The notes under the pieces: model-generated
Database searches by the model: none
Told to the model about the DNA's origin: nothing
What the model saw: the letters and a program-made list of their open reading frames with translations, nothing else
Assembly (NCBI GenBank): GCA_026982075.1
Contig: JALSHU010000011.1
Coordinates: 1 to 33,445, forward strand
Source of the DNA: Sulfurovum sp.
GTDB taxonomy: Bacteria > Campylobacterota > Campylobacteria > Campylobacterales > Sulfurovaceae
Reading direction: 5' to 3'
Length of the DNA: 33,445 nt
Shown: in pieces, positions 17,184 to 24,588 of the stretch
Layout: each line of letters begins with the position of its first letter
Numbering within the stretch: position 1 is the first letter of the stretch
Made by a program: the position numbers and the translations under genes

Positions 17184-18056
17184 ATGATGAATAGCCTAAG
17201 ACAAAAAGTAGCAGACTTTTCAGAATTGGTCATGTTAAAACATTCAGTCTTTTCTTTACCTTTTATTTTTATAGGGATGCTTGTTGCGTCATACCTGGAT
17301 ACTGGTACTGGTTGGTTTGGATGGAAACTACTGGTGTTAGGGGCACTTGCAGCAGTAAGTGCTCGAAACTTTGCAATGGGTGTCAATCGTTATCTTGATA
17401 AAGATGTTGACATACTCAATCCGCGAACCAAAGGGCGTCCTTCTGTGGATGGGAGAGTGTCAAATATACAGATGTTATCGTTTGTTGTTATAAATGCTAT
17501 GGGATTTATTTTGATAGCATATTTTATCAATGATTTAGCCTTTAAACTCTCGATACCTATATTATTGATATTAGGTGTCTATACATTTTTTAAACGATTC
17601 TCTGCTTTAGCACATTTGGTACTGGGCGTTAGTTTAGGGTTAGCACCGATTGCTGGAGTAGTTGCAGTCAGTGGTGAAATCACACTATGGTCAGTCTATT
17701 TGGCATTGGGTGTGATGTTTTGGGTAGCAGGCTTTGATTTACTTTATTCATTGCAGGATATGGAATTTGATAGAAAAAATAATTTACATTCTATACCCGC
17801 GAAATATGGTGCAAACAATACAATGTGGATCGCAAGAGTATTCCATATATTAGCTGTTTTATTTTGGGCATACTTTGTCTATACAGCTGATTTAGGTATT
17901 TGGGCACAGCTTGCTATACTCTTTAGTACCCTCATGTTAAGTTATGAACATTATATTGTAAATAAAGATTTTACAAAGATTGACAAAGCTTTTTTTACTG
18001 TTAATGGTTATCTTGGTTTTATGTTTATATTTTTAATTATAATGGAGGTGTACTGA
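17184..18056 (+). CDS. UbiA-family prenyltransferase, probably MqnP of menaquinone synthesis
   Basis: 290 residues, about eight to nine transmembrane helices. Both Asp-rich prenyl-diphosphate motifs are present: NxxxDxxxD as N68, D72 and D76 (followed by PRTKGRP), and the second as D185 with D192-x3-D196 (LQDMEFD). Campylobacterota generally make menaquinone by the futalosine pathway, in which a UbiA homologue (MqnP) prenylates the aromatic ring. That makes menaquinone, the acceptor for complex I, the likely product here. A 4-hydroxybenzoate or other acceptor cannot be excluded from sequence alone. Two ATGs are in tandem at 17184. The stop overlaps the next gene by one base. Confidence 0.85.
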   Translation: MMNSLRQKVADFSELVMLKHSVFSLPFIFIGMLVASYLDTGTGWFGWKLLVLGALAAVSARNFAMGVNRYLDKDVDILNPRTKGRPSVDGRVSNIQMLSFVVINAMGFILIAYFINDLAFKLSIPILLILGVYTFFKRFSALAHLVLGVSLGLAPIAGVVAVSGEITLWSVYLALGVMFWVAGFDLLYSLQDMEFDRKNNLHSIPAKYGANNTMWIARVFHILAVLFWAYFVYTADLGIWAQLAILFSTLMLSYEHYIVNKDFTKIDKAFFTVNGYLGFMFIFLIIMEVY

Positions 18057-18385
18057 TGGTCATAGTATTGTCAATATGTTTATTTTTGTTGCTACTGGCA
18101 GTTGTCTATTTATATAGAAAGAATAAAACACTTTATCATGAACTTAGAATTTTAAAACAAGTTGTAGGTTTGAAAGATACAACAATCTCAAATCTGCAGG
18201 CATCACGTGTTGCGGTAAAAGATGTACTTGAGAATTTCTCTTCTCATGAGGAAGTTATGCGACTTATAGATGCTGGTGAAAGTAGAGAAAATGTTTCAAG
18301 TACACTAGGTATCCCAGTCAATAAAATAGAGCTTATTGTAAAATTTGATAAGATTAAAAAAGAGAAGCAGGACCAAGCGCTATAA
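18056..18385 (+). CDS. Small membrane-anchored protein with C-terminal HTH-like segment (DUF2802-like)
   Basis: 109 residues of unknown function. Residues 1-20 are one hydrophobic helix followed by YRKNK, so the rest should face the cytoplasm. A short helical, possibly coiled-coil stretch spans about 25-60. Residues 62-100 read like a helix-turn-helix: EEVMRLIDAGESRENVSS, then TLGIPVNKIELIV. This resembles the C-terminal part of DUF2802 proteins from memory. A GGAGGTG ribosome binding site (18044-18050) and a one-base overlap couple it to the prenyltransferase gene. No catalytic residues are recognisable. Confidence 0.7.
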   Translation: MVIVLSICLFLLLLAVVYLYRKNKTLYHELRILKQVVGLKDTTISNLQASRVAVKDVLENFSSHEEVMRLIDAGESRENVSSTLGIPVNKIELIVKFDKIKKEKQDQAL

Positions 18386-18393
18386 GCAATACC

Positions 18394-18422
18394 TTGGAAG
18401 ATAAAGTTTACTCTGCTATAAT
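18394..18422 (+). promoter_or_regulatory. Promoter of the tRNA-Arg gene
   Basis: TTGGAA at 18394-18399 and TATAAT at 18417-18422 are separated by 17 bp, and TGC directly before the -10 box makes it an extended -10. Transcription would start near 18429, about 28 nt before the mature tRNA. This is the best sigma-70-type promoter in the window. Confidence 0.65.
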
Positions 18423-18456
18423 TCCTTTCCAAATATCGCTACTACATTTTAAATGT

Positions 18457-18533
18457 GCACTCATAGCTCAGCTGGATAGAGCATCGGTTTGCGGTACCGA
18501 AGGTCTCAGGTTCGAATCCTGATGGGTGTACCA
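18457..18533 (+). tRNA. tRNA-Arg (anticodon GCG)
   Basis: A 77-nt tRNA with encoded CCA. Acceptor stem GCACTCA pairs with TGGGTGT (with two G-U pairs, one at position 1-72). The D arm is GCTC/GAGC; the anticodon stem is TCGGT/ACCGA with loop TTGCGGT; the variable loop is AGGTC; the T arm is TCAGG-TTCGAAT-CCTGA. The anticodon GCG reads CGC and, by wobble, CGU. A20 in the D loop fits arginine identity. A short T-run (CCTTTTT) follows CCA. It stands alone with its own promoter. Confidence 0.95.
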
Positions 18534-18576
18534 CCTTTTTGATACTTCATTCATAAAAACAAACCCTAACCACATT

Positions 18577-18587
18577 TATAATATAAT
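18577..18587 (+). promoter_or_regulatory. Possible promoter for the poly-E-rich protein and gmk
   Basis: Two overlapping -10 hexamers (TATAATATAAT) lie 29-39 bp upstream of the start at 18616, with no evident -35 box. The ribosome binding site is GGAG about ten bases before the ATG. Confidence 0.35.
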
Positions 18588-18615
18588 CATACTAATATAG
18601 TTATGGAGCATCCCG

Positions 18616-19467
18616 ATGCATATTTTACTTATCAATAATAACCCTGTAGTATCTAGACTATTTACACTTTGTACTCGTGATGTGCATATGATACTTGAAG
18701 AAGTTGAAGATATTGACACTTTGACACGTAAGCATTATGATGTGGTTTTTGTAGATGAAGCTTTGTATGAAGGTAAAGTACAAAACTTAAATATGTTACT
18801 TAGTATGCAAAAGAAGATACTCTTATCCAATGTAGATATAGAGATAAGTGATTTTGACATGACGATTAAGAAACCTTTTTTGCCTTCCCAAATCATTGAT
18901 GTGTTAGAAAGTATAGTGGAAGAAGATAATGCTATAGAAGAAAAAAATGTAGTAGAGGTTGAAAATATAGAAGTTGAAAAACATTCTGTGACTTCAGATA
19001 CAAAAGTGCTCAACAGTGATGAGATAGAAAGGATCAAAGCACTTCTTGATATGGATGATTACTCTATAGAAGTAGATCAAGAAGAACTGAGAGAAGAAGA
19101 GTACGAAGCCCGTAAAATAGAAGCGATTAAAGAACAACTTAAGGCAGAGGGGTTGGAGATTGTAGATGAGAATGAGATATTAGATGAGTTGGAGACAGAT
19201 ACTTTAGAAGAGATATTGCCTGGTTCACTTATGGAATATGCTAAAGGTAAAAAAGAAAAAAAGACACATAAAGAAAAAGTTAAGTCTATCAAAAAGAAAA
19301 AACAAAAAAAAGAAAAGAAAAAAACTTCAAAATTCACAGAAAATGAACTTGAAAGTATTGAAAACACTGTACAGATTATCGTACATTCGTTAAAGAAAAA
19401 ACAAATCAAAAAACTTTTAAAAGGTAAAGAGATAGAGATTACAATTAAATTAGAGGCTAACACATGA
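18616..19467 (+). CDS. Poly-E-rich protein with an N-terminal receiver-like domain
   Basis: 283 residues. Residues 1-102 look like a response-regulator receiver fold: hydrophobic strand HILLINNNP, strand VVFVDEAL with D47 at the phosphorylation position, S71 at the switch position (ILLSN), and K86-P87 (IKKPF). The acidic pair that normally binds Mg2+ is replaced by N7-N9, so this is probably a pseudo-receiver. Residues about 103-210 are very acidic and helical; about 210-245 are a dense lysine block; the last 35 form another helix. By position it corresponds to the H. pylori poly-E-rich protein (HP0322) next to gmk, tatA and argS. It overlaps gmk by four bases. Function is unknown. Confidence 0.7.
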   Translation: MHILLINNNPVVSRLFTLCTRDVHMILEEVEDIDTLTRKHYDVVFVDEALYEGKVQNLNMLLSMQKKILLSNVDIEISDFDMTIKKPFLPSQIIDVLESIVEEDNAIEEKNVVEVENIEVEKHSVTSDTKVLNSDEIERIKALLDMDDYSIEVDQEELREEEYEARKIEAIKEQLKAEGLEIVDENEILDELETDTLEEILPGSLMEYAKGKKEKKTHKEKVKSIKKKKQKKEKKKTSKFTENELESIENTVQIIVHSLKKKQIKKLLKGKEIEITIKLEANT

Positions 19468-20084
19468 CACAAAAAGGTGCGATACTTGTACTTTCGGGTC
19501 CAAGTGGTGCAGGGAAAAGTACCATTATTAATGCATCCTCCAGTGAGATAGGTGAGTACTATTTTTCTATTTCAACAACAACACGTGCGCCTCGAGTGGG
19601 AGAAGTAAATGGAGTGGATTATTTTTTTGTAAGTAAAGATGATTTTGAAGAAGATATCAAAGCAGGTAACTTTTTAGAGTATGCACAGGTGCATGGCAAT
19701 TATTATGGTACTTCTTTAAAGCCTGTAAGAGAAGCTTTGGGTGAAGGAAAATTGGTTATTTTTGACATTGATGTACAAGGACATAGACTGGTTCGTGCAA
19801 AAATGAATGATATTACTACTTCAGCATTCATTACTCCACCAACACTCAATGAATTGGAAATAAGATTGCGTGCAAGATGTACAGATGATGAGTCAGTGAT
19901 TGTGAATCGGATAGAAAATGCTAAAGATGAAATCAAAGCTGTAGGCGAATATGACTTTACCATTATTAACGATACTGTTGAGAAAGCAGCAAAACAGTTT
20001 GTTATTGTTGCGAAAGCAGCAAGATTAAAACAAAGTACTGAAGATGAATTAAAATTTGTTGAGCAATGGCTGAGTGAAAAGTAG
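19464..20084 (+). CDS. gmk: Guanylate kinase
   Basis: 206 residues, the usual length. Guanylate kinase phosphorylates GMP to GDP with ATP. The P-loop is GPSGAGKST at 12-20. The GMP-binding region STTTRAPRVGEVNGVDYFFV at about 37-56 is the family signature, and FLEYAQVHGNYYGT completes the nucleotide site. The start overlaps the poly-E-rich gene by four bases (ATGA), so the two are coupled and the small essential enzyme depends on that transcript. Confidence 0.96.
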   Translation: MTQKGAILVLSGPSGAGKSTIINASSSEIGEYYFSISTTTRAPRVGEVNGVDYFFVSKDDFEEDIKAGNFLEYAQVHGNYYGTSLKPVREALGEGKLVIFDIDVQGHRLVRAKMNDITTSAFITPPTLNELEIRLRARCTDDESVIVNRIENAKDEIKAVGEYDFTIINDTVEKAAKQFVIVAKAARLKQSTEDELKFVEQWLSEK

Positions 20085-20134
20085 AAGCCAAAGTATTCTA
20101 TAGAAAGTTTTGGCTAAACTTAAACATATTGCAG

Positions 20135-20140
20135 TATAAT
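20135..20140 (+). promoter_or_regulatory. Possible -10 box for tatA
   Basis: A consensus TATAAT lies 42 bp before the tatA start in the 98-bp gmk-tatA gap. TTGGCT at 20110-20115 could be a -35 box but the spacing is 19 bp. Confidence 0.4.
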
Positions 20141-20182
20141 TATTCAAATTAATGTTCATAGTAACGAAACAAAAGGATAGAC

Positions 20183-20404
20183 ATGGGTATGCCAAGTATG
20201 CCAGAATTACTAATCGTATTGGCGATTGTTGTGCTTCTCTTTGGAGCAAAAAAGATTCCAGATCTAGCAAAAGGTATGGGTAAGGGTATCAAAGACTTTA
20301 AAAAAGCAATCAAAGAGGATGATGAAGAGCCTAAAGAGATTGCTAAAAAAGATACAGATACTGTCGAAACAAAAATTGAAGAGAAAAAAAGCGATAATGC
20401 TTAA
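20183..20404 (+). CDS. tatA: Sec-independent protein translocase subunit TatA
   Basis: 73 residues. TatA forms the pore component of the twin-arginine export system for folded proteins. It shows a short N-terminal transmembrane helix (about 7-20), the [20 protein letters not shown] hinge and amphipathic helix, and a charged, unstructured C-terminus. Length and motif fit TatA rather than TatB. It lies between gmk and argS as in Helicobacter. The ribosome binding site is AAAGGA. A 15-bp hairpin begins four bases after its stop. Confidence 0.93.
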   Translation: MGMPSMPELLIVLAIVVLLFGAKKIPDLAKGMGKGIKDFKKAIKEDDEEPKEIAKKDTDTVETKIEEKKSDNA

Positions 20405-20407
20405 TGA

Positions 20408-20440
20408 TTTAATACTCAACATCCAATGTTGAGTATTAAA
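20408..20440. terminator. 15-bp hairpin between tatA and argS
   Basis: A perfect 15-bp stem (TTTAATACTCAACAT and ATGTTGAGTATTAAA) with a CCA loop. Neither strand shows a proper U-run after it: the plus side continues AAAATGTAGC. It may be a terminator, a processing site or an mRNA stabiliser for the tatA transcript. Confidence 0.45.
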
Positions 20441-20489
20441 AAATGTAGCTTTTAGAGCTATTCCCCTACTCCACTACTTATGGAAACCT

Positions 20490-22187
20490 ATGAAACTAAA
20501 ATCACAAATAAACCATGTAATTAAAGAAGCTTTTATTAAAGCAGGTATAGAACTAGAGCCAATGTCTGTCTCAGAAGCGAGCAAACCTGAATTTGGAGAT
20601 TTTCAATTTAACGGTGCGATGGCACTTTCAAAAAAACTTTCAAAAAAACCTAGAGATATTGCAAGTCAAATTTTAGAAAATTTAGATCTAACAGGCATAC
20701 TCTCTAAAGCAGAGATAGCTGGACCAGGGTTTATCAACCTTTGGCTTAACCCCCTTTGGCTTGCTAAGGAATGTCATGATGCATTGCATGATGATAGGCT
20801 GGGTATTGGTTTACGAGACACACCGATAAAGGTTGTAGTAGATTATTCTGGACCCAATATGGCAAAACAAATGCATGTAGGACATTTACGTTCGACAATC
20901 ATTGGGGATACACTTGCAAACCTTCTTACTTTTTTAGGTGATGAGGTCATTCGTCAAAATCATATTGGTGACTGGGGAACACAGTTTGGTATGCTTATTG
21001 CTTATCTTGAAGAGATGCATGAAGATGGGAATGTAAGTCTTAAAGATTTGGAACAATTTTACAAGGATGCTAAAGCACGTTTTGATGCGGATACACACTT
21101 TTCCAATAAAGCAAGAGAGTATGTTGTCAAGATACAGTCAGGTGACAAACACTGTTTACAGTTATGGCAAAAATTTATTGATATTTCACTAGGACACTGT
21201 GAAGAAGTGTATGAAAAATTAGATGTAAAGTTGACGCGAAATGATGTTCGGGCAGAAAGTTTTTATAATGATGACTTATCTCAAGTTATCTCTATTTTGA
21301 GAGAGCAAGGGATGTTAGAGCAAAGTAATGGAGCACAATGTGTCTTTTTAGAGGGAGATGAAGTTCCTGTGATTGTACAAAAAGGTGATGGGGGGTATTT
21401 ATATGCTACAACAGACCTTGCAGCATTACGTTATCGTGCACAAAAGTTAGGTGCGAAACGTATTTCTTATGTTGTGGATGCTAGGCAAGCAGAGCATTTT
21501 AAACAGGTTTTTAGAGTGGCAAAAGAAGCAGGGTTTGTGGGAGGAGATGTACTTCTTGAACATGTTGCCTTTGGTACCATGATGGACAAAGGTGGCAAAC
21601 CGTTTAAAACCAGAGATGGGGGTACTGTAAAGCTTATAGATCTTCTTGACGAAGCTATTGTCAAAGCAAAAGAAACTATTAATAATAAGGAAGAGTATAC
21701 GCAAGATAAAATAGATGAAATAGCCAAAGTAATAGGTATAGGCGCCGTCAAATATGCTGATTTGTCTATTAACCGTGAATCTAATTACATCTTTAACTGG
21801 GATAAGATGCTTTCGTTTGAAGGAAACACTTCGCTTTATATGCAGTATGGGTATGCCAGAATCCAAAGTATTTTTAGAAAACATAATGCGCAGATACAAG
21901 GTGATATTATTATCGGTGATTCTGTAGAGCATAGATTGGCAACGATGTTACTACGTTTTGAAGATGTTCTAAATCGTGCTGCAGCAGATGCAAGTCCTAA
22001 TCAAATCACTACATATCTTTATGAATTGGTGACACTTTTTATGCGTTTCTATGAGCAAAATCCTATTTTGAAAACAGGTGTCGATGAAAAGACAAAAATG
22101 AGCCGACTTCAACTCTCTGCATTCACTGCCAAGACTATCAAACAAGGGTTGGAGATACTGGGTATTAAGGTTGTAGATAAATTATAG
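20490..22187 (+). CDS. argS: Arginyl-tRNA synthetase
   Basis: 565 residues, a class I aminoacyl-tRNA synthetase that charges tRNA-Arg, including the one at 18457. Residues 1-85 are the N-terminal domain that recognises the tRNA D loop. The catalytic HIGH motif is present as HVGH at 129-132 within SGPNMAKQMHVGHLRST. There is no clear KMSKS; the region instead shows MDKGGKPFKTRDGGTVKL, as in many ArgRS that lack that motif. The C-terminal helical domain binds the anticodon. The start at 20490 has only a weak GGAAAC upstream. Confidence 0.95.
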   Translation: MKLKSQINHVIKEAFIKAGIELEPMSVSEASKPEFGDFQFNGAMALSKKLSKKPRDIASQILENLDLTGILSKAEIAGPGFINLWLNPLWLAKECHDALHDDRLGIGLRDTPIKVVVDYSGPNMAKQMHVGHLRSTIIGDTLANLLTFLGDEVIRQNHIGDWGTQFGMLIAYLEEMHEDGNVSLKDLEQFYKDAKARFDADTHFSNKAREYVVKIQSGDKHCLQLWQKFIDISLGHCEEVYEKLDVKLTRNDVRAESFYNDDLSQVISILREQGMLEQSNGAQCVFLEGDEVPVIVQKGDGGYLYATTDLAALRYRAQKLGAKRISYVVDARQAEHFKQVFRVAKEAGFVGGDVLLEHVAFGTMMDKGGKPFKTRDGGTVKLIDLLDEAIVKAKETINNKEEYTQDKIDEIAKVIGIGAVKYADLSINRESNYIFNWDKMLSFEGNTSLYMQYGYARIQSIFRKHNAQIQGDIIIGDSVEHRLATMLLRFEDVLNRAAADASPNQITTYLYELVTLFMRFYEQNPILKTGVDEKTKMSRLQLSAFTAKTIKQGLEILGIKVVDKL

Positions 22188-22251
22188 TATTTAATTGGGT
22201 ACTTAATGAACAGACTGTCAGATAGGTATTAACAGCGTATAAAGGAGTGGG

Positions 22252-22587
22252 ATGAAAGTTTTGATTATACTTGTAGTAATTGTGACAATAGTAGCAATAT
22301 TTGTGCAATACTCCAGAAATAAAAATCTTAAAAAACTTTTTATCACGTTGCTTACTTTTTCTGCGATTATCACCTTGGCAGTTGTAGGTAACCTTACACG
22401 ACAGGTGATGCCTCTGTTTATAGCACATATCATATTGCTTATTTTTTCATGGATTGCGTTGATAGTATATATGATTAAAGAAAGGTATTATTGGTGGATT
22501 ATTTTTGCACCTGTGATAACCATAGTTTTGTTTTTATTACTTGAAATGGCAGTAGGGTCTAGTCACAAGGGATTACTCCCCACATAG
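22252..22587 (+). CDS. Small hydrophobic membrane protein, unrecognised
   Basis: 111 residues, not a family I can name. Three or four hydrophobic helices cover nearly the whole length (about 2-17, 28-45, 54-72 and 82-99), separated by short basic loops (SRNKNLKK, KERYYW). No conserved charged residues sit inside the helices. A strong AAAGGAGTGGG ribosome binding site precedes the ATG, which supports a real gene. It is convergent with rsfS, only four bases apart, with a small CATAG-TTCA-CTATG hairpin across both stops. Confidence 0.7.
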   Translation: MKVLIILVVIVTIVAIFVQYSRNKNLKKLFITLLTFSAIITLAVVGNLTRQVMPLFIAHIILLIFSWIALIVYMIKERYYWWIIFAPVITIVLFLLLEMAVGSSHKGLLPT

Positions 22588-22591
22588 TTCA

Positions 22592-22945
22592 CTATGCAGG
22601 ATCAATATCTTTTTTCTTTTGGTTCTCTACAAGTTCAGACAAAAAAGTCTCAAGAGAATAGCGTTGTCTATATTCTGGAACCATAATATGGATGAGTATA
22701 TCACCTAAATCAGCAACTACCCAGTCATCACTTACATCTGAAGCTAAAAAAATATCATTTTGGGCTTTTAGGTCTTTCTTTAGGTGCTCAAAAAGTGCTA
22801 TAGTATGTTTTCCATTGAGAGAATTGGCGATGACCACACGTTTTGCTATGTAGTCTGCATCATCTAAATTAAAGACTTCTATCTCTTCTGCTTTTTTATC
22901 ATCAAGTATTTTTACGATACTTTCGACTCTTTCGTTGATTGTCAT
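22592..22945 (-). CDS. rsfS: Ribosome silencing factor RsfS
   Basis: 117 residues. RsfS binds ribosomal protein uL14 on the large subunit and blocks subunit joining when nutrients run low. The family core is visible: DKKAEEIEVFNL early on, then DWVVADLGDILIHIMVPEYR and YSLETF near the end. It follows nadD with a four-base overlap, the usual nadD-rsfS pairing in bacteria. Confidence 0.92.
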   Translation of the reverse strand: MTINERVESIVKILDDKKAEEIEVFNLDDADYIAKRVVIANSLNGKHTIALFEHLKKDLKAQNDIFLASDVSDDWVVADLGDILIHIMVPEYRQRYSLETFLSELVENQKKKDIDPA

Positions 22946-23508
22946 TCATTGTTTCCTTTTAATGTTTCTTTTACAGATTCTTTGATTTTATTATCAATAT
23001 TATCTAACGATTTAGTACTTCTTATCTTTGTTGAGCTGATAGGTGTATCAAGTGTCAATACTTTCCATTTATTAAGGCCAGTGACCTTTAACGGATATGT
23101 GTTTCTTGTAATGATTACCCAGATAATATGTCTATTGAGCCATTCAAACTCATGCCATTGATGTAAATTTGACAAATTATCTGATCCGATAATAAGATAT
23201 TTGACATCAAACATTTGATTAAAGTATTTTACACTTTGTGAAGTGCTTGTACTTTTCCCCTGCTTTATTTCATAATCATCTACGATTACATTTTCTACTG
23301 TGTCAAATAAACAATGACACCATTCAAGACGTTTTGAGGCTGATGCCAAGGAAGAACGTTTGAAAGGGTTTAAATATGCAGGCACAAGAAGAAGTTTGTC
23401 TATGTCTAAGTTTTCAACAGCTTTTTCAACGATCTGTTGATGCCCTTTGTGTGGAGGGTCGAAACTCCCGCCAAAGATAGCTACTGTAGGCTTGGACTGA
23501 TTAACCAA
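22942..23508 (-). CDS. nadD: Nicotinate-nucleotide adenylyltransferase (NadD)
   Basis: 188 residues. NadD adenylates nicotinate mononucleotide in NAD biosynthesis. The nucleotidyltransferase motif GGSFDPPHKGH is at 13-23, and ISSTKIR at about 157-163 is the second signature. IIGSDNLSNLHQWHE matches the family's substrate loop. The C-terminus is coupled to rsfS by a four-base overlap. It is divergent from gapA with a 72-bp gap. Confidence 0.93.
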   Translation of the reverse strand: MVNQSKPTVAIFGGSFDPPHKGHQQIVEKAVENLDIDKLLLVPAYLNPFKRSSLASASKRLEWCHCLFDTVENVIVDDYEIKQGKSTSTSQSVKYFNQMFDVKYLIIGSDNLSNLHQWHEFEWLNRHIIWVIITRNTYPLKVTGLNKWKVLTLDTPISSTKIRSTKSLDNIDNKIKESVKETLKGNNE

Positions 23509-23556
23509 ATGCTAACCTCGTTTACTGTAAAATTGTGTAATTTTATCATAATTTAG

Positions 23557-23562
23557 CATAAT
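23557..23562 (+). promoter_or_regulatory. Possible -10 box for the gapA-pgk-tpiA cluster
   Basis: CATAAT lies 19 bp upstream of the gapA start, preceded by T-rich sequence with no clear -35 box. AAGGAAG just before the ATG is the ribosome binding site. Confidence 0.3.
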
Positions 23563-23580
23563 AAACTCTAAGGAAGAAAA

Positions 23581-24576
23581 ATGGCTGTAAAAGTAGCAAT
23601 TAATGGACTGGGAAGAATAGGTAGATGCGTTGCCCGTATCATTGCGGATAGAAGTGATATAGAGCTTGTAGCAGTTAATGCTTCAGGTACAGAAGAGATG
23701 CTTGAGTATAATCTTAAATATGATTCTGTGCATGGGGTTAGAAATGATGTTTCTGTTTCCGATGGCTATTTGAACATTGGCAGTACAAAAGCAAAAATAT
23801 TTTCTGAACGTGACTTATCTAAGATAGATTTTGCTTCTGCGGGTGTAGAAATAGTGTTGGAGTGTACGGGGGCTTTTTTAACACAAGAAGCAGTACAGCC
23901 TTATCTTGATAATGGTGTAAAAAAAGTTGTTTTTTCTGCACCTGCAAAAGATGACACAGCTACTTTCGTACTTGGTGCTAATGCAGATGAGTATGGAGGG
24001 CAAGCAGTAGTCTCCAATGCTTCTTGTACAACCAATGGTCTAGCTCCGGTTGCAAAAGTGCTTGATGATGCTTTTGGGATAGAAAAAGGTTTAATGACAA
24101 CAATTCACTCTTACACTTCTTCTCAGCCTATCTTGGACAGCAAACATAAAAAAGACCCAAGAAAAGGGCGTTCAGGTGCAACAAACTTGGTCCCTACAAC
24201 TACAGGTGCGGCCAAAGCGATAGCCAAAGTATTACCAAACCTGACAGGCAAAATCAATGGTCAGGCGATTAGGGTACCAACGCCAGATGTATCTATGGTT
24301 GACCTTACTGTTACCTTGGGAAAGAGCGTGACTGTTGAGGATATTAAAGAAGCATTTAAAAGTGCAAGTTTAGGTTCACATAAAGGTATTTTGGGTGTGG
24401 ATGAAGAGTACAGGGTTTCTCAAGATTTTGTAGGAGAAACATTGAGTACGGTAGTTCCACTAGATACGATACAGGTCATAGGGGATAATATGGTGAAGGT
24501 GCTTTCTTGGTATGACAATGAGTGGGGATACTCTTGTCGTTTGGTAGATATGGTTGTTCACGTAAGTAAAAAATAG
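23581..24576 (+). CDS. gapA: Glyceraldehyde-3-phosphate dehydrogenase, probably NADP(H)-using
   Basis: 331 residues, normal length. The enzyme interconverts glyceraldehyde-3-phosphate and 1,3-bisphosphoglycerate. The cofactor motif is NGLGRIGR at 8-15; catalytic cysteine is C149 and histidine H176. Strand 2 reads AVNAS (residues 31-35) instead of the Asp-bearing VND of NAD-specific enzymes, and positions 187-188 are Ser-Lys instead of Leu-Pro. Both changes are of the type seen in NADP-preferring enzymes such as Bacillus subtilis GapB. The usually conserved cysteine four residues after C149 is glycine (CTTNG). It is first of three clustered genes with pgk and tpiA. A biosynthetic, gluconeogenic direction is inferred. 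Confidence 0.93.
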   Translation: MAVKVAINGLGRIGRCVARIIADRSDIELVAVNASGTEEMLEYNLKYDSVHGVRNDVSVSDGYLNIGSTKAKIFSERDLSKIDFASAGVEIVLECTGAFLTQEAVQPYLDNGVKKVVFSAPAKDDTATFVLGANADEYGGQAVVSNASCTTNGLAPVAKVLDDAFGIEKGLMTTIHSYTSSQPILDSKHKKDPRKGRSGATNLVPTTTGAAKAIAKVLPNLTGKINGQAIRVPTPDVSMVDLTVTLGKSVTVEDIKEAFKSASLGSHKGILGVDEEYRVSQDFVGETLSTVVPLDTIQVIGDNMVKVLSWYDNEWGYSCRLVDMVVHVSKK

Positions 24577-24588
24577 ATTAGGGAAGTA

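Noticed and set aside
21447-21932. 161-codon minus-strand frame inside argS
   Set aside because: Antisense to conserved ArgRS sequence, no ribosome binding site and no recognisable domain.
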